Shown here: piece after piece, positions 7,177-17,695 of the stretch
Layout of the letters: each line of letters starts with the position of its first letter
Position numbering within the stretch: the stretch's first letter is position 1
The notes under the pieces: model-generated
What the model saw: only the letters and a program-made list of their open reading frames with translations
What the model was told of the DNA's origin: nothing
The model's database searches: none
Assembly (NCBI RefSeq): GCF_009646095.1
Contig: NZ_CP045725.1
Span: 2,232,001-2,296,000 of the forward strand
DNA from: Raineyella fluvialis
GTDB lineage: Bacteria > Actinomycetota > Actinomycetes > Propionibacteriales > Propionibacteriaceae
DNA length: 64,000 nucleotides
Direction: 5' to 3'
Position numbers and translations under genes: made by a program

Positions 7177-9690
7177 ATGCGTGCGCCGCAGGATTCCCAC
7201 ATCCCGCCCGATCCCCTCGACCCGATGGACCGGACCCGCTTCCCGGTGGACGAGTGGCGGCTGGTCGAGACCTCACCGGAGCTGGCCGACCTCGGCCGCA
7301 CCGAGACCCTCTTCGCCGTCGCGAACGGCTACCTCGGGATGCGTGGCAACCCGGAGGAGGGTCGGGAGAGCGCCGCGCACGGCACCTTCATCAACGGCTT
7401 CCATGAGACCTGGACGATCCGGCACGCCGAGGAGGCGTACGGCTTCGCCCGGGTCGGGCAGACCATCATCAACGCCCCCGACACCAAGGTGCTCAAGCTC
7501 TACGTCGATGACGAGCCGATCACCGTCCCCGACGCGGACCTCGACGAGTACGAGCGCAGCCTCGACTTCCGCGACGGCATCCTGCGCCGGCACCTGGTGT
7601 GGCGGACACCGGCCGGGAAGAGGGTCCGGATCGACACCACCCGGATGGTGAGCATGTCGGCGCGTCATCTGGCGGTGATGACGATGGACGTGACGCTGCT
7701 CGACGCCGATGCCCCGGTCGTCATCTCGTCACAGATCCTCAACCGCCAGGACGGGGAGGACGAGTACCACGTCCGCTCGGCCGCCCAGGGGCTGGATCCG
7801 CGACGGGCGGAGGGCCCCGCCCGTCGCGTCCTGGTACCCCAGATGAACTGGACCAAGGGCCTGCGGGCCATGCTGGGTTATCGGGCGACGGACTCGGGGA
7901 TGACGCTCACGGTCGGCATCGACCACGCGATCGAGACGGAGAACGTCTGGCAGTCCCAGGTGATGTCCGACGAGGACGTGGCCAAGGTCATCTTCCGGAT
8001 CTGGGCCGGACGGGGCAAGCCGATCCGGCTGGTCAAGTACGCCGCCTACCACACCTCCCGCTCGGTGCCGGTGCGCGAGCTGATCGATCGGGTCTCGCGC
8101 ACACTCGACCGGGCGGTGGAGACCGGTGTCGAGGAGTACCGGGCGGCGCAGCGGAGCTGGTACGAAGATTTCTGGGAGCACGCCGACGTGGTGGTGGGGA
8201 CCGAGCCCGGAGTGCAGCAGGCCGTCCGCTGGAACCTCTTCGCCCTGGCCCAGGCCTCAGCGCTGTCCCAGACGCACGGCATCCCCGCGAAGGGGGTCAC
8301 CGGGGCCGGTTACTCCGGGCACTACTTCTGGGACGCGGAGGTGTACGTGCTGCCGTTCCTCACGTACACGATGCCGCAGGTCGCGCGCAGCGCGCTGCGG
8401 TTCCGCTACCTGATGCTGGATGCCGCCCGGCGCCGCGCGGGGGAGATGGCGACGCGGGGGGCGCTCTTCCCGTGGCGGACGATCAACGGCGAGGAGGCAT
8501 CGGCGTTCTACGCCGCCGGCACCGCCCAGTACCACATCGATGCCGACATCGCGTACGCCCTGAGCCGCTACGTCGAGGCCACCGGCGACATGGATTTCCT
8601 GCTGCGGGAGGGCATCGACATCCTCGTCGAGACGGCCCGGATGTGGGCGGACCTCGGCTTCTGGACGGAGAACGTCTCCCCGGCCTTCCACATCCACGCG
8701 GTGACCGGCCCCGACGAGTACACCACCGTCGTCAACGACAACCTCTTCACCAACGTGATGGCCCGGCACAACCTGCGGCTGGCCGCGGAGAACGTCGCCA
8801 GGCTGGCCGCGGACTGGCCGGAGGCGTACGAGCGGATGGTGCGGCGGCTGGACCTGCACGAGGACGAGGTGGAGGAGTGGCAGCGCTGCGCGGAGCACAT
8901 GGCCATCCCGTACGACGAGCACATCGGGGTGCACCCGCAGGATGCGCACTTCCTCGACCGTGAGGTGTGGGACCTCGATGCCACCCCGCCCGACCGGTTC
9001 CCGTTGATGCTGCATTACCACCCGTTGGTCCTCTACCGGTTCCAGGTGCTCAAGCAGGCCGACGTGGTGCTCGCCATGTTGTTGCAGGGCGACCAGTTCT
9101 CCCGTGAGCAGAAGCGCGCCGACTTCGAGTACTACGACCCGATCACCACAGGCGATTCGACCCTGTCGAGCGTCGTCCAGTCCATCATCGCCGCCGAGGT
9201 GGGCTACCAGGAGCTCGCCCTGCGCTACTTCTACGGTGGGCTCTTCGTCGATCTCGTCGACAGGCACGGGAACACCAGCGACGGGGTCCACGTCGCCTCG
9301 CTCGGCGGCGTGTGGATGGCACTGACCGCCGGCTTCGCCGGGATGCGGGACCACCACGGCGCCCTCGCCTTCGACCCGCGGTTGCCGACGCGCTGGGAAT
9401 CCATCAGCTTCCGGCTCCGCCGACGGGGTGGGGCCATCCGGGTCGAGCTCACCCGCGACGCCCTCACCGTCACCCTGCTGGAGGGGACGTCGGAGTCCTT
9501 CAGCGTGCGCGGCGAGGACTACGAGGTCCGCGACGACGCCCCGTGCGTGCGGGTCCCGCTGGCCGATCAGGGCCCGCAGGTGCCCGGTCCGGTGCCGCCG
9601 CAGACGGTGATCGGCGTCCGCCGCGACGGGAGCCGGATCACCGCCGGCGTCCCCGGCACCTTCCCGGGCTCACTGCGGTCGACCGAGTAG
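7177..9690 (+). CDS. Glycoside hydrolase family 65 phosphorylase (maltose/trehalose/kojibiose-type)
   Basis: 837 residues with the GH65 layout: N-terminal beta-sandwich, helical linker, (alpha/alpha)6 catalytic barrel and C-terminal beta-sheet domain. The general-acid motif TGPDEYT places the catalytic glutamate at about residue 514. HYFWDAEVYVLPFL is the conserved substrate-site strand, and KQADVV lies in the expected phosphate-binding region. Phosphorolysis of an alpha-glucobiose would give beta-glucose 1-phosphate for the upstream mutase. The exact disaccharide (maltose, trehalose, kojibiose, nigerose) cannot be assigned from motifs alone. GAGGAGG precedes ATG 7177. The two genes form an operon. 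Confidence 0.9.
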   Translation: MRAPQDSHIPPDPLDPMDRTRFPVDEWRLVETSPELADLGRTETLFAVANGYLGMRGNPEEGRESAAHGTFINGFHETWTIRHAEEAYGFARVGQTIINAPDTKVLKLYVDDEPITVPDADLDEYERSLDFRDGILRRHLVWRTPAGKRVRIDTTRMVSMSARHLAVMTMDVTLLDADAPVVISSQILNRQDGEDEYHVRSAAQGLDPRRAEGPARRVLVPQMNWTKGLRAMLGYRATDSGMTLTVGIDHAIETENVWQSQVMSDEDVAKVIFRIWAGRGKPIRLVKYAAYHTSRSVPVRELIDRVSRTLDRAVETGVEEYRAAQRSWYEDFWEHADVVVGTEPGVQQAVRWNLFALAQASALSQTHGIPAKGVTGAGYSGHYFWDAEVYVLPFLTYTMPQVARSALRFRYLMLDAARRRAGEMATRGALFPWRTINGEEASAFYAAGTAQYHIDADIAYALSRYVEATGDMDFLLREGIDILVETARMWADLGFWTENVSPAFHIHAVTGPDEYTTVVNDNLFTNVMARHNLRLAAENVARLAADWPEAYERMVRRLDLHEDEVEEWQRCAEHMAIPYDEHIGVHPQDAHFLDREVWDLDATPPDRFPLMLHYHPLVLYRFQVLKQADVVLAMLLQGDQFSREQKRADFEYYDPITTGDSTLSSVVQSIIAAEVGYQELALRYFYGGLFVDLVDRHGNTSDGVHVASLGGVWMALTAGFAGMRDHHGALAFDPRLPTRWESISFRLRRRGGAIRVELTRDALTVTLLEGTSESFSVRGEDYEVRDDAPCVRVPLADQGPQVPGPVPPQTVIGVRRDGSRITAGVPGTFPGSLRSTE

Positions 9691-9691
9691 G

Positions 9692-11275
9692 TCAGTAGTA
9701 GACGACGACCTTGTCACCGATCTGCACCTGCCCATAGAGCCAGTTGATCCCTTCCCAGTCGCGCAGGTTGACGCAGCCGTGGCTGCAGCCCGCGTAGCCA
9801 CGGGCTGCGAAGTCAGGGGAGTAGTGCACCGCCTCGCCACCGTTGTAGAACATCGCCCGCGGCATCCAGGTGTTGTACAGCGTGGAGGTGTGGTCGTAGC
9901 TCTTCCAGTAGACCGTGAAGGAGCCGTTGTCCGTCGGGCTCGTCGAGCAGCCGAACCTGGCGTCGTACGTGCTGATGATCTCGCCGTTGATCATCCAGCG
10001 CAGCGCGCGATCGTTCTTCGAGGCACACATCGTGCGGCCGGTCAGGCACCGCCCGTCGACGCCGTAGGTGAGGAAGCCGCCCTCGAAGCGTTGGGTCGGC
10101 TTGCCGGCGGACCAGTACTCCGTGCCGAGCGGGTAGCCGTACCGGCCGTTCTCCCAGCCCGCCGCTCGCCAGGCCTCGACGATCGCGCCGCGGATCACGT
10201 GGGCCCCGGTCCCGGGGGACCAGTAGATCTCACCCCGTTGGAAGTGCTGGCCGCACCCGCCGCGGACCAGGCCGCAGAACTCGTCGGAGACGGGGTAGCC
10301 GAGCGGCCCGTTCTCCCAGCCCTGGCCGCGCCAGGACTCGACGATGGAGCCGCGGGACCAGTGCGCCCCGGTGTTCGGCGTCCAGTAGATCTCGCCGTGC
10401 TGGAAGTGCTGGCCGCAGCCGCTCTGGGTGAGGCCGCAGAACTCGTCGGAGGTGGGATAGCCCAGGGAGCCGTTCTCCCAGCCCTGACCGCGCCAGGACT
10501 CGACGATGGAGCCGCGGGACCAGTGCGCCCCGGAGGCCGGGGACCAGTAGATCTCGCCGTGCTGGAAGTGCTGGCCGCAACCGCCGCCGGCGAGCCCGCA
10601 GAACTCGTTCGAGGTGGGGTAGCCCAGGAAGCCGTTCTCCCAGCCCTGGCCGCGCCACTTCGCGAGGATGCTGCCGCGGGTCCAGTGGGCCCCCGTGCCG
10701 GGCGACCAGTAGACCTCGCCGCCCTGGAAGTGCTGGCCGCAGCCGCTCTGGACCAGGCCGCAGAACTCGTCACTGGTCGGGTAGGCGAGGAAGCCGTCCT
10801 GCGCACTCGTCCGGGTCCAGGCGTCGCGGATCGCTCCCCGGGTCCAGTGCGCCCCGGTGGCGCTGGTCCACAGGATCGTGCCGCGTTCGAACGGTTGCGA
10901 ACAGCCGTCAGCGACCAGGCCGCAGGTGACCGGACCGGTCGCCGCGCCGATGGCGTCCTTCGACGTCGCGGCCTTCGCCGCGATCGCCTCCTCTCCCGGT
11001 GACACCGTGACGGCCAGTGGGGCCGGGGCGGGTGCCGCCAGCGTCGCGGAGGCCGTCGGTGTCGGTGTGGGCTTGGGCGTGGCCGAGGCAGTGGGTGTCG
11101 GTGTCGGTTTGGGCGTGGCCGAGGCGGTCGGTGTCGGTGTCGGTGCCGGAGCTGCGGCGGCGGGCCCGCTCCCCCAGGGAGCCGCCAGGAGCGTGGCGAC
11201 GGCAGCCACAGCCACCGCGCGTCCGAGGCGACGACGCCTCGGACCCGCGGATGTGTCCCTCGTGGACAGAAACAT
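9692..11275 (-). CDS. Secreted L,D-transpeptidase with LGFP repeats
   Basis: 527 residues, exported. A signal peptide with an RRRR start leads to a hydrophobic core ending near GPAAAA. A Pro/Thr-rich linker follows, then about six LGFP-type repeats of 54 residues (motif GxLGYPTSDEFCGL), then a C-terminal YkuD L,D-transpeptidase domain with catalytic SHGCVNL (Cys about 501). LGFP repeats bind the cell wall; the YkuD domain forms 3-3 peptidoglycan crosslinks or anchors proteins. Each full repeat carries a Cys pair, suggesting disulfides. ATG at 11275 is preferred because GGGGGA lies just upstream; ATG at 11287 has no ribosome site. Convergent with the GH65 gene, two bases between stops. Confidence 0.87.
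   Translation of the reverse strand: MFLSTRDTSAGPRRRRLGRAVAVAAVATLLAAPWGSGPAAAAPAPTPTPTASATPKPTPTPTASATPKPTPTPTASATLAAPAPAPLAVTVSPGEEAIAAKAATSKDAIGAATGPVTCGLVADGCSQPFERGTILWTSATGAHWTRGAIRDAWTRTSAQDGFLAYPTSDEFCGLVQSGCGQHFQGGEVYWSPGTGAHWTRGSILAKWRGQGWENGFLGYPTSNEFCGLAGGGCGQHFQHGEIYWSPASGAHWSRGSIVESWRGQGWENGSLGYPTSDEFCGLTQSGCGQHFQHGEIYWTPNTGAHWSRGSIVESWRGQGWENGPLGYPVSDEFCGLVRGGCGQHFQRGEIYWSPGTGAHVIRGAIVEAWRAAGWENGRYGYPLGTEYWSAGKPTQRFEGGFLTYGVDGRCLTGRTMCASKNDRALRWMINGEIISTYDARFGCSTSPTDNGSFTVYWKSYDHTSTLYNTWMPRAMFYNGGEAVHYSPDFAARGYAGCSHGCVNLRDWEGINWLYGQVQIGDKVVVYY
10130..10925 (-). repeat. Tandem 162-base coding repeat (LGFP units)
   Basis: Within the L,D-transpeptidase gene, units of 54 codons recur about five times plus a degenerate last copy (recognisable cores GFLAYPTSDEF, GFLGYPTSNEF, GSLGYPTSDEF, GPLGYPVSDEF, GRYGYPLGTEY). 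The central units are nearly identical at DNA level, consistent with recent duplication or gene conversion. Confidence 0.85.
11048..11146 (-). repeat. Tandem 36-base coding repeat (Pro/Thr linker)
   Basis: Encodes about 2.5 copies of PTPTPTASATPK between the signal peptide and the LGFP repeats. Low-complexity linkers like this span the cell wall. The copy number could vary between strains by slippage. Confidence 0.8.
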
Positions 11276-11369
11276 GGAATCCCCCATGGTCAGGCCGTGC
11301 CGCGAGGCGGCACGGCTTACGCTGCCCTCAGGATCCCATGCCGGGAGGGCAGCGATGGGGGGAAACGCG

Positions 11370-13229
11370 TCAGCTCTTGGACCGACGCGCGGCCTTCACC
11401 CGCTCGCTGTGGTCGAGGATCGTCTTGCGGATCCGGACGGCGTCCGGGGTGACCTCGAGGCACTCGTCGGCGCGGCAGAACTCCAGCGACTGCTCCAGGC
11501 TCATCAGCCGCGGCGGAACCAGGCGCTCCAGCTCGTCACCGGTGGAGGAGCGGACGTTGGTGACGTGCTTCTCCTTGGTGGGATTGACGTCCATGTCGTC
11601 GGGGCGCGAGTTCTCGCCCACCACCATGCCCTCGTAGACCTCGTCACTCGGCTTGATGAACAGGGTCCCGCGCTCCTGGAGGTTGAACAGGGCGTACGAC
11701 GACACCGTCCCGAGGCGGTCGGCGACCATGGAGCCGCTGGGACGCGTCCGCAGCTCGCCCACCCAGGGCGTGTAGCCCTCGAACACGTGGTTCATCAGGC
11801 CGGTGCCGCGGGTCTCGGTGAGGAACTCGGTGCGGAAGCCGATCAGGCCGCGTGACGGCACGATGTACTCGATCCGGACCCAGCCCGAACCGTGGTTCGT
11901 CATCGTGCGCAGCTGGCCCTTGCGGGTGCCGAGCATCTGGGTCACGGCGCCGACGTACTCCTCGGGGACGTCGACGGTGAGGAACTCGGTCGGTTCCTGC
12001 GTCTTCCCGTCGATGACGCGGGTGACGACCTCGGGCTTGCCGACGGTCAGCTCGAACGATTCACGGCGCATCTGCTCGACCAGGACGGCCAGCTGCAGCT
12101 CGCCTCGGCCCTGCACCTCCCAGGTGTCGGGACGCTCGGTCGGGTTGACGCGGATCGACACGTTGCCGATCAACTCACGATCCAGGCGCGCCTTCAGCAG
12201 CCGCGCGGTGAGGTTCTTCCCGGAGCGGCCCGAGAGCGGGGAGGTGTTGATGCCGATCGTCATCGAGATCGACGGCTCGTCCACCGTGATCAGCGGCAGC
12301 GGCTTGGGGTCCTCGGGGTCGGACAGGGTCTCACCGATGGTGATCTCGGGGATGCCCGCGATGGCCACGATGTCGCCAGGTCCGGCCGACTCGGCCGGCA
12401 CCCGCTCCAGCGCCTCGGTCATCAGCAGCTCGGAGAGCTTGACGTTCACGATCGTCCCGTCGTGCTTGCACCAGGCCACGGTCTGGCCCTTGCGGAGCTC
12501 GCCCTGCTTGATCCGGCACAGGGCCAGCCGGCCGAGGTAGGGGGATGCGTCCAGGTTGGTCACGTGGGCCTGGAGGGTGGCGCCCTCCTCGTACTGCGGG
12601 GCGGGGATCGTCGACATGATCGTCTCGAACAACGGCTCGAGGTCCTCGTGGTCGGGCATCCCACCGTCCTCGGGACGGGTCAGCGAGGCCCGGCCGGCCT
12701 TCGCCGACGCGTACACCACCGGGAAGTCCAGCACGGCGCCGTCGGAGTCCTCCGGCAGCAGGTCCATGAACAGGTCGTACGTCTCCTCGACGACCTCGGC
12801 GATCCGGGCGTCAGGACGGTCGACCTTGTTCACCACGACGATCAGCGGCAGATGCTTGGTCAACGCCTTGCGGAGCACGAACCGCGTCTGCGGCAGCGGC
12901 CCCTCGGAGGCGTCGACGAGCAGCACCACGCCGTCCACCATCTCCAGACCGCGCTCCACCTCGCCACCGAAGTCGGCGTGGCCGGGGGTGTCGATGATGT
13001 TGATGGTGACGGGCTCGTCGTTGATGACGTGCTTCACCGCCGTGTTCTTCGCGAGGATGGTGATGCCCTTCTCGCGCTCGAGGTCCATGGAGTCCATGAC
13101 GCGGTTGTTCACGTCCTGACCTTCGCGGAATGCGCCGGACTGCCACAGCATGGCGTCGACGAGAGTGGTCTTGCCGTGGTCGACGTGGGCGACGATGGCG
13201 ATGTTGCGCAGGTCAGGACGCTGGGGCAT
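11370..13229 (-). CDS. typA: Translational GTPase TypA/BipA
   Basis: 619-residue ribosome-associated GTPase involved in ribosome assembly and in adaptation to cold and other stress. G1 motif AHVDHGKTT (14-22), G2 region with [24 protein letters not shown] (G3), NKVDRPDAR (G4) and SAKAG (G5) are all present, followed by EF-G-like domains III and V and the TypA-specific C-terminal domain. Length is normal for TypA. ATG at 13229 gives the standard start and has GGAAG about 9 bases upstream. Confidence 0.96.
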   Translation of the reverse strand: MPQRPDLRNIAIVAHVDHGKTTLVDAMLWQSGAFREGQDVNNRVMDSMDLEREKGITILAKNTAVKHVINDEPVTINIIDTPGHADFGGEVERGLEMVDGVVLLVDASEGPLPQTRFVLRKALTKHLPLIVVVNKVDRPDARIAEVVEETYDLFMDLLPEDSDGAVLDFPVVYASAKAGRASLTRPEDGGMPDHEDLEPLFETIMSTIPAPQYEEGATLQAHVTNLDASPYLGRLALCRIKQGELRKGQTVAWCKHDGTIVNVKLSELLMTEALERVPAESAGPGDIVAIAGIPEITIGETLSDPEDPKPLPLITVDEPSISMTIGINTSPLSGRSGKNLTARLLKARLDRELIGNVSIRVNPTERPDTWEVQGRGELQLAVLVEQMRRESFELTVGKPEVVTRVIDGKTQEPTEFLTVDVPEEYVGAVTQMLGTRKGQLRTMTNHGSGWVRIEYIVPSRGLIGFRTEFLTETRGTGLMNHVFEGYTPWVGELRTRPSGSMVADRLGTVSSYALFNLQERGTLFIKPSDEVYEGMVVGENSRPDDMDVNPTKEKHVTNVRSSTGDELERLVPPRLMSLEQSLEFCRADECLEVTPDAVRIRKTILDHSERVKAARRSKS

Positions 13230-13316
13230 AAGCAGGACTTCCGATTGTGAGAGCAGGAGCACAAAGATGGTAGTTCCCTGGGGCGCCGCGACGTGAATCC
13301 CGCCTAGGCTCGTGCC

Positions 13317-14438
13317 ATGTCCGACTGGTTCACCGACGCGTTCCGCACCGAGTACGAGCGCCAGCTCGACCTGCTCGGGCGCTTCAACCTGGCCCTCTTC
13401 GGCAAGACCGGGGTCGGCAAGTCGACCCTGGTCAATGCCATCTTCGGCGAGCCGGTGGCGGCCACCGGCATCGGTGAGCCGGTGACCCACGACTCCCACC
13501 TCTACCTCGACCATCGGGGCCGGCTCGGTCTGCTCGACACCCGAGGCCTGGAGATCGGCCGTGACGACCGGCAACTGCTCAAGGAGCTCGAGGCGTACGT
13601 CCGGCAGATGCGCCGCGGTCCGCTCGAGGACCAGATCCACGTGGTCTGGTACTGCGTACGCGGCATGGACCGGCGCTTCGAACCGTTCGAAGCCGAGTTC
13701 GTCCGTCGGCTCGATGCCCTCGGCCTGCCGGTCGTCGTCGTGCTCACCCAGGTGCCCCGCGGCGTCGGTGGGCAACTCCATCCCGACGCGATCGCCCTGG
13801 CGCAGCACATCACCGGGCTCGGCCTGCCCATCGTCGACGGCCATCCGTACCTCACCTACGCACTGGAGGACCCGTTCAGTGGTCAGTCGTCCTACGGCTT
13901 GACGGCGCTCCTCGACGCCACCTTTCGCGGCGCACCGCAGGCGGTCCATGCGGCGCTCACCGCGGCCCAGCAGGTCGACCGGCGACGGAAGACCGTTCTG
14001 GCGCGCCGGACGATAGCTGGCGCGGCCGCCACCGCCGCCGCCACGGCCGCCACCCCGATCCCGTTCTCCGACGCCACTGTCCTGGTCCCGCTGCAGCTGG
14101 GGATGATGGCCCGGATCGCCCAGCTCCACCAGGTCCCGGTCGACCGTGCCGCGCTGATGGCGGTCGCCTCCACCACGGTGGCGACGCAGGCGGGCCGCGC
14201 GTCGGTGAGCAGCCTGCTGAAACTCATCCCGGGGGCGGGGACCGTGGCCGGCGGGGCGATCGGAGCGGCGGTGGCGTCCTCCTTCACCTACGCGATGGGG
14301 GAGGCCTGGCTCAGCGTGGTCGAGCGGACCGCGGCCGGGACGCTGCGCGGCCTCGACGGCCTGCCCGACACCGAGCAGGTGCGGGCGGCTTTCGTCGAGG
14401 AGTTCCGCCGCCGGATGCCCGGGACCCGGCGCACCTGA
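13317..14438 (+). CDS. GTPase with DUF697-like membrane-associated C-terminus
   Basis: 373 residues. The N-terminal Era/YeeP-like G domain has GKTGVGKST at 29-37, LDTRGLE as G3 and VVLTQVP near the G4 position, where the canonical NKxD is replaced by TQxP. The C-terminal half (about 225-340) is Ala-rich with hydrophobic helices and resembles DUF697 of YcjF-type proteins, so a membrane location is likely. The cellular role is not known. TAGGCT at 13305-13310 ends 6 bases before ATG 13317, implying a leaderless transcript divergent from typA. Confidence 0.75.
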   Translation: MSDWFTDAFRTEYERQLDLLGRFNLALFGKTGVGKSTLVNAIFGEPVAATGIGEPVTHDSHLYLDHRGRLGLLDTRGLEIGRDDRQLLKELEAYVRQMRRGPLEDQIHVVWYCVRGMDRRFEPFEAEFVRRLDALGLPVVVVLTQVPRGVGGQLHPDAIALAQHITGLGLPIVDGHPYLTYALEDPFSGQSSYGLTALLDATFRGAPQAVHAALTAAQQVDRRRKTVLARRTIAGAAATAAATAATPIPFSDATVLVPLQLGMMARIAQLHQVPVDRAALMAVASTTVATQAGRASVSSLLKLIPGAGTVAGGAIGAAVASSFTYAMGEAWLSVVERTAAGTLRGLDGLPDTEQVRAAFVEEFRRRMPGTRRT

Positions 14439-14465
14439 AACGATCGTGTGACTTTTACTACACAT

Positions 14466-14491
14466 TGTCGTACGACGCAGGGCGTACGATG
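14466..14491. other. Inverted repeat upstream of the transcarboxylase operon
   Basis: TCGTACG (14468-14474) and CGTACGA (14483-14489) flank 8 bases, with two extra wobble pairs outside. It lies in the 168-base intergenic region 14439-14606. It could be an operator or a weak RNA hairpin. A third CGTACGA at 14582-14588 precedes the 5S start. No regulator is identified. Confidence 0.4.
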
Positions 14492-14606
14492 TCGTCAGGC
14501 CCGGGCCCGATCCGATGATTGACGGCGATCTCCCTAGCAGACCGTGGTTTCGCCGGAGGGGGAGGGGGCCCTGTGCCGGCACGTACGACGATGGCAGTAT
14601 GAAGCC

Positions 14607-16106
14607 ATGAAGCCGCGAGAGATTGGTATAACCGAACTCGTCCTTCGCGACGCGCACCAGAGCCTGATGGCGACGCGGATGGCCATGGAAGACATGGTCG
14701 ACGCCTGCGCTGACATCGACGCTGCCGGTTACTGGAGCGTGGAGTGCTGGGGCGGTGCAACGTACGACGCTTGCATCCGCTTCCTGAACGAGGACCCATG
14801 GGAGCGTCTGCGGACCTTCCGCACACTGATGCCCAACAGCCGCCTGCAGATGTTGCTCCGCGGCCAGAATCTGCTGGGCTACCGCCACTACGAGGACGCA
14901 GTGGTCGAGAGGTTCGTCGACAAGTCGGCGGAGAACGGCATGGACGTGTTCCGTGTCTTCGACGCGCTGAACGACCCGCGCAACCTCGAACACCCCATGC
15001 AGGCCGTGAAGAAGGCCGGCAAGCACGCCCAGGGCACGATCTGCTACACCGTCAGCCCCGTCCACAACACCGAGGACTACATCAAGCTGGCCGGCCGGCT
15101 GCTCGACATGGGTGCCGACTCGATCGCACTGAAGGACATGGCGGCTCTGCTCAAGCCCCAGCCCGCGTACGACATCGTCAAGGGCATCAAGGACACCTAC
15201 GGCCAGGACGTGCAGATCAACGTGCACTGCCACTCCACCACCGGTGTCACCCAGGTCGCCCTGATGAAGGCGATCGAGGCCGGTGCCGACGTCGTCGACA
15301 CCGCGATCAGCTCGATGTCCCTCGGCCCGGGCCACAACCCGACCGAGTCCGTGATCGAGATGCTCGACGGCACCCCGTACACCACGACGGTGGACCGGAC
15401 CAGGCTGAAGCCGATCCGCGACCACTTCGCCAAGGTCGCCCCCAAGTACAAGAAGTTCATGTCCGCGGTGACCGGTGTCAAGACCGACATCTTCGACTCG
15501 CAGATCCCCGGCGGAATGCTCTCCAACATGGAGTCGCAGCTGAAGGCCCAGGGTGCCGGAGACCGGATGGACGACGTCCTCGCCGAGGTGCCGAACGTCC
15601 GCAAGGACGCCGGTTACCCGCCGCTGGTGACCCCCTCCTCGCAGATCGTCGGGACCCAGGCCGTGTTCAACGTGCTGATGGGCAAGTACCACGTCCTCAC
15701 CGGTGAGTTCGCCGACCTGATGCTCGGCTACTACGGCGAGTGCCCGGCCGAGCGCAACCCCGAGGTCGTCGAGAAGGCTAAGGCCCAGACCAAGAAGGAG
15801 CCGATCACGCAGCGTCCGGCGGACCTGCTGGCGCCCGAGTGGGACGCGCTCGCCGAGCAGGCCAAGAGCCTCGAAGGCTTCAACGGCACCGAGGAGGACA
15901 TCCTCACCAACGCGATGTTCCCCCAGGTCGCCCCGAAGTTCTTCGCCGAGCGGTCCCAGGGCCCGCGCAACGTCGGGATGACCGACGAGCAGGTCGAGGA
16001 GGAGCGCCGCAAGGCAGCCGGCCTCGACAAGGCCCTGCACGAGCCCATCAAGTACAAGGTCACCATCAACGGCCAGTCCCGTTCGGTGTCCGTAGAGCCG
16101 GCCTGA
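14607..16106 (+). CDS. Methylmalonyl-CoA carboxytransferase 5S subunit
   Basis: Metal-dependent carboxytransferase subunit of transcarboxylase. It moves the carboxyl from carboxybiotin on the 1.3S subunit to pyruvate, giving oxaloacetate. 499 residues, near-identical in layout to the 505-residue Propionibacterium 5S protein. By alignment, metal ligands are D15 (LRDAHQS), H207 and H209 (HCHSTTG); K176 (SIALKDM) is the carbamylated lysine. HMGL-like TIM barrel first, then a conserved carboxylase domain. ATG 14607 gives the conserved [10 protein letters not shown] start. CAGTAT at 14595-14600 ends 6 bases upstream. First gene of a four-gene operon. Confidence 0.96.
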   Translation: MKPREIGITELVLRDAHQSLMATRMAMEDMVDACADIDAAGYWSVECWGGATYDACIRFLNEDPWERLRTFRTLMPNSRLQMLLRGQNLLGYRHYEDAVVERFVDKSAENGMDVFRVFDALNDPRNLEHPMQAVKKAGKHAQGTICYTVSPVHNTEDYIKLAGRLLDMGADSIALKDMAALLKPQPAYDIVKGIKDTYGQDVQINVHCHSTTGVTQVALMKAIEAGADVVDTAISSMSLGPGHNPTESVIEMLDGTPYTTTVDRTRLKPIRDHFAKVAPKYKKFMSAVTGVKTDIFDSQIPGGMLSNMESQLKAQGAGDRMDDVLAEVPNVRKDAGYPPLVTPSSQIVGTQAVFNVLMGKYHVLTGEFADLMLGYYGECPAERNPEVVEKAKAQTKKEPITQRPADLLAPEWDALAEQAKSLEGFNGTEEDILTNAMFPQVAPKFFAERSQGPRNVGMTDEQVEEERRKAAGLDKALHEPIKYKVTINGQSRSVSVEPA

Positions 16107-16116
16107 GGTGACGACG

Positions 16117-17682
16117 ATGCCTGAAACGAAGAAGATCCACGACATGGCCGAACGCCTCGCGACGCTCAGCCAGCGTCGCGAGGAGGCCCAGCTGGGCGGC
16201 GGCGCCTCACGGCTGGAGAAGCAGCGCGAGAAGGGCAAGATGACCGCGCGGGAGCGCGTGGACGCCCTGCTCGATCCGGGGACGTTCCAGGAGACCGGGA
16301 TGTTCCGGACCCACCGGACCACCACCTTCGGGATGGACACCGCCAAGGCTCCTGCCGACGGCGTGGTCACCGGCTCCGGTGCCGTCCTCGGCCGCCCGGT
16401 GCACGTCGCCTCCCAGGACTTCACCGTGATGGGTGGCTCCGCCGGTGAGACGCAGTCCAAGAAGGTCGTCGAGATGATGGAGGCATCGCTCTCCACCGGC
16501 ACGCCCTTCGTGTTCATCAACGATTCGGGCGGCGCCCGGGTCCAGGAGGGCATCGACTCGCTGTCCGGCTACGGCCAGGTGTTCTACTCGAACGTCCGGC
16601 TCTCCGGTGCGGTGCCGCAGATCTCGATCATCGCCGGCCCGTGCGCCGGTGGTGCCGCCTACTCTCCGGCCCTGACCGACTTCATCATCCAGACCCGCAA
16701 GGCCCACATGTTCATCACCGGGCCGGGCGTGATCTCGGAGGTGACCGGCGAGAAGGTCTCCCAGGACGACCTGGGTGGCGCCGACGCCCACATGACCCGC
16801 TCCGGGGTCAACCACTTCGTGGCGAACGACGACCAGGAGGCCGTGCTGATCGCCAAGAAACTGCTCAGCTTCCTGCCGCAGAACAACCTCTCCGAGCCGC
16901 CGCGGGTCAACCCGGACGACGTGGTGGAACCGAACGAGGCGCTGCGCGACATCGTCCCGGTCGAGGGCAAGAAGGGCTACGACGTCCGCGAGGTCATCCG
17001 TGGCATCGTCGACCACGCCGACTTCCTCGAGGTCCAGGCCGGCTACGCCCAGAACATCGTCGTCGGCTTCGCCCGGATCAACGGTTACTCCATCGGTGTG
17101 GTGGCGAACCAGCCGGGCGTGATGTCCGGGGTGCTGGACATCAACTCGTCCGACAAGGGATCGAAGTTCGTCCGGTTCTGCAACGCGTTCAACATCCCGC
17201 TGGTCACCCTCGTCGACGTGCCGGGCTTCCTGCCCGGTGTCGCCCAGGAGCACAACGGCATCATCCGCCACGGCGCGAAGATGCTGTACGCCTACTCCGC
17301 GGCGACCGTCCCGAAGATCACCGTCGTGATGCGCAAGGCGTACGGCGGCGCCTACCTGGCGATGTGCTCCAAGGACCTCGGTGCCGACCGCGTCTTCGCG
17401 TGGCCGACCGCCGAGATCGCGGTGATGGGCGCGGAGGGTGCGGCGAACATCGTCTTCAAGAAGGAGATCGCCGAGGCCGCCGACCCGGTCGAGCGGAAGG
17501 CTGAGCTCGTCGAGGAGTATCGCGAGACGTTCGCGACGCCGTACATGGCCGCCTCCCGCGGTCTGGTCGACGACATCATCGACCCCGCCGACACCCGTCG
17601 CGAGGTGGCGATGGCCCTGGAGATCCTCCGGACCAAGCGCCAGCTGCGCCCGGACAAGAAGCACGGCCTCGGGCCGGCGTGA
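16117..17682 (+). CDS. Methylmalonyl-CoA carboxytransferase 12S subunit
   Basis: Hexameric core of transcarboxylase. It takes the carboxyl from methylmalonyl-CoA onto biotin of the 1.3S subunit, releasing propionyl-CoA. 521 residues with two crotonase-type carboxyltransferase domains. Oxyanion-hole motifs include [14 protein letters not shown] and AYGGAYLAM, plus [12 protein letters not shown] and [14 protein letters not shown]. Ends KKHGLGPA, matching the Propionibacterium subunit (KKHGNFPC). ATG at 16117 is chosen because GAGGTGA lies six bases upstream; GTG at 16108 overlaps that site. It follows 5S by 10 bases. Confidence 0.96.
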   Translation: MPETKKIHDMAERLATLSQRREEAQLGGGASRLEKQREKGKMTARERVDALLDPGTFQETGMFRTHRTTTFGMDTAKAPADGVVTGSGAVLGRPVHVASQDFTVMGGSAGETQSKKVVEMMEASLSTGTPFVFINDSGGARVQEGIDSLSGYGQVFYSNVRLSGAVPQISIIAGPCAGGAAYSPALTDFIIQTRKAHMFITGPGVISEVTGEKVSQDDLGGADAHMTRSGVNHFVANDDQEAVLIAKKLLSFLPQNNLSEPPRVNPDDVVEPNEALRDIVPVEGKKGYDVREVIRGIVDHADFLEVQAGYAQNIVVGFARINGYSIGVVANQPGVMSGVLDINSSDKGSKFVRFCNAFNIPLVTLVDVPGFLPGVAQEHNGIIRHGAKMLYAYSAATVPKITVVMRKAYGGAYLAMCSKDLGADRVFAWPTAEIAVMGAEGAANIVFKKEIAEAADPVERKAELVEEYRETFATPYMAASRGLVDDIIDPADTRREVAMALEILRTKRQLRPDKKHGLGPA

Positions 17683-17695
17683 TCGGGAGCTGACG

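Noticed and set aside
10130-10925. CRISPR-like regular repeats
   Set aside because: The repeats are in frame inside a gene, 162 bases long without variable spacers, and encode LGFP units.
13230-16553. Very long open frame on the minus strand continuing upstream of typA through the transcarboxylase genes
   Set aside because: It lies antisense to the 5S/12S genes and the GTPase, which are clearly real. High GC makes long antisense frames common. typA itself starts at 13229.
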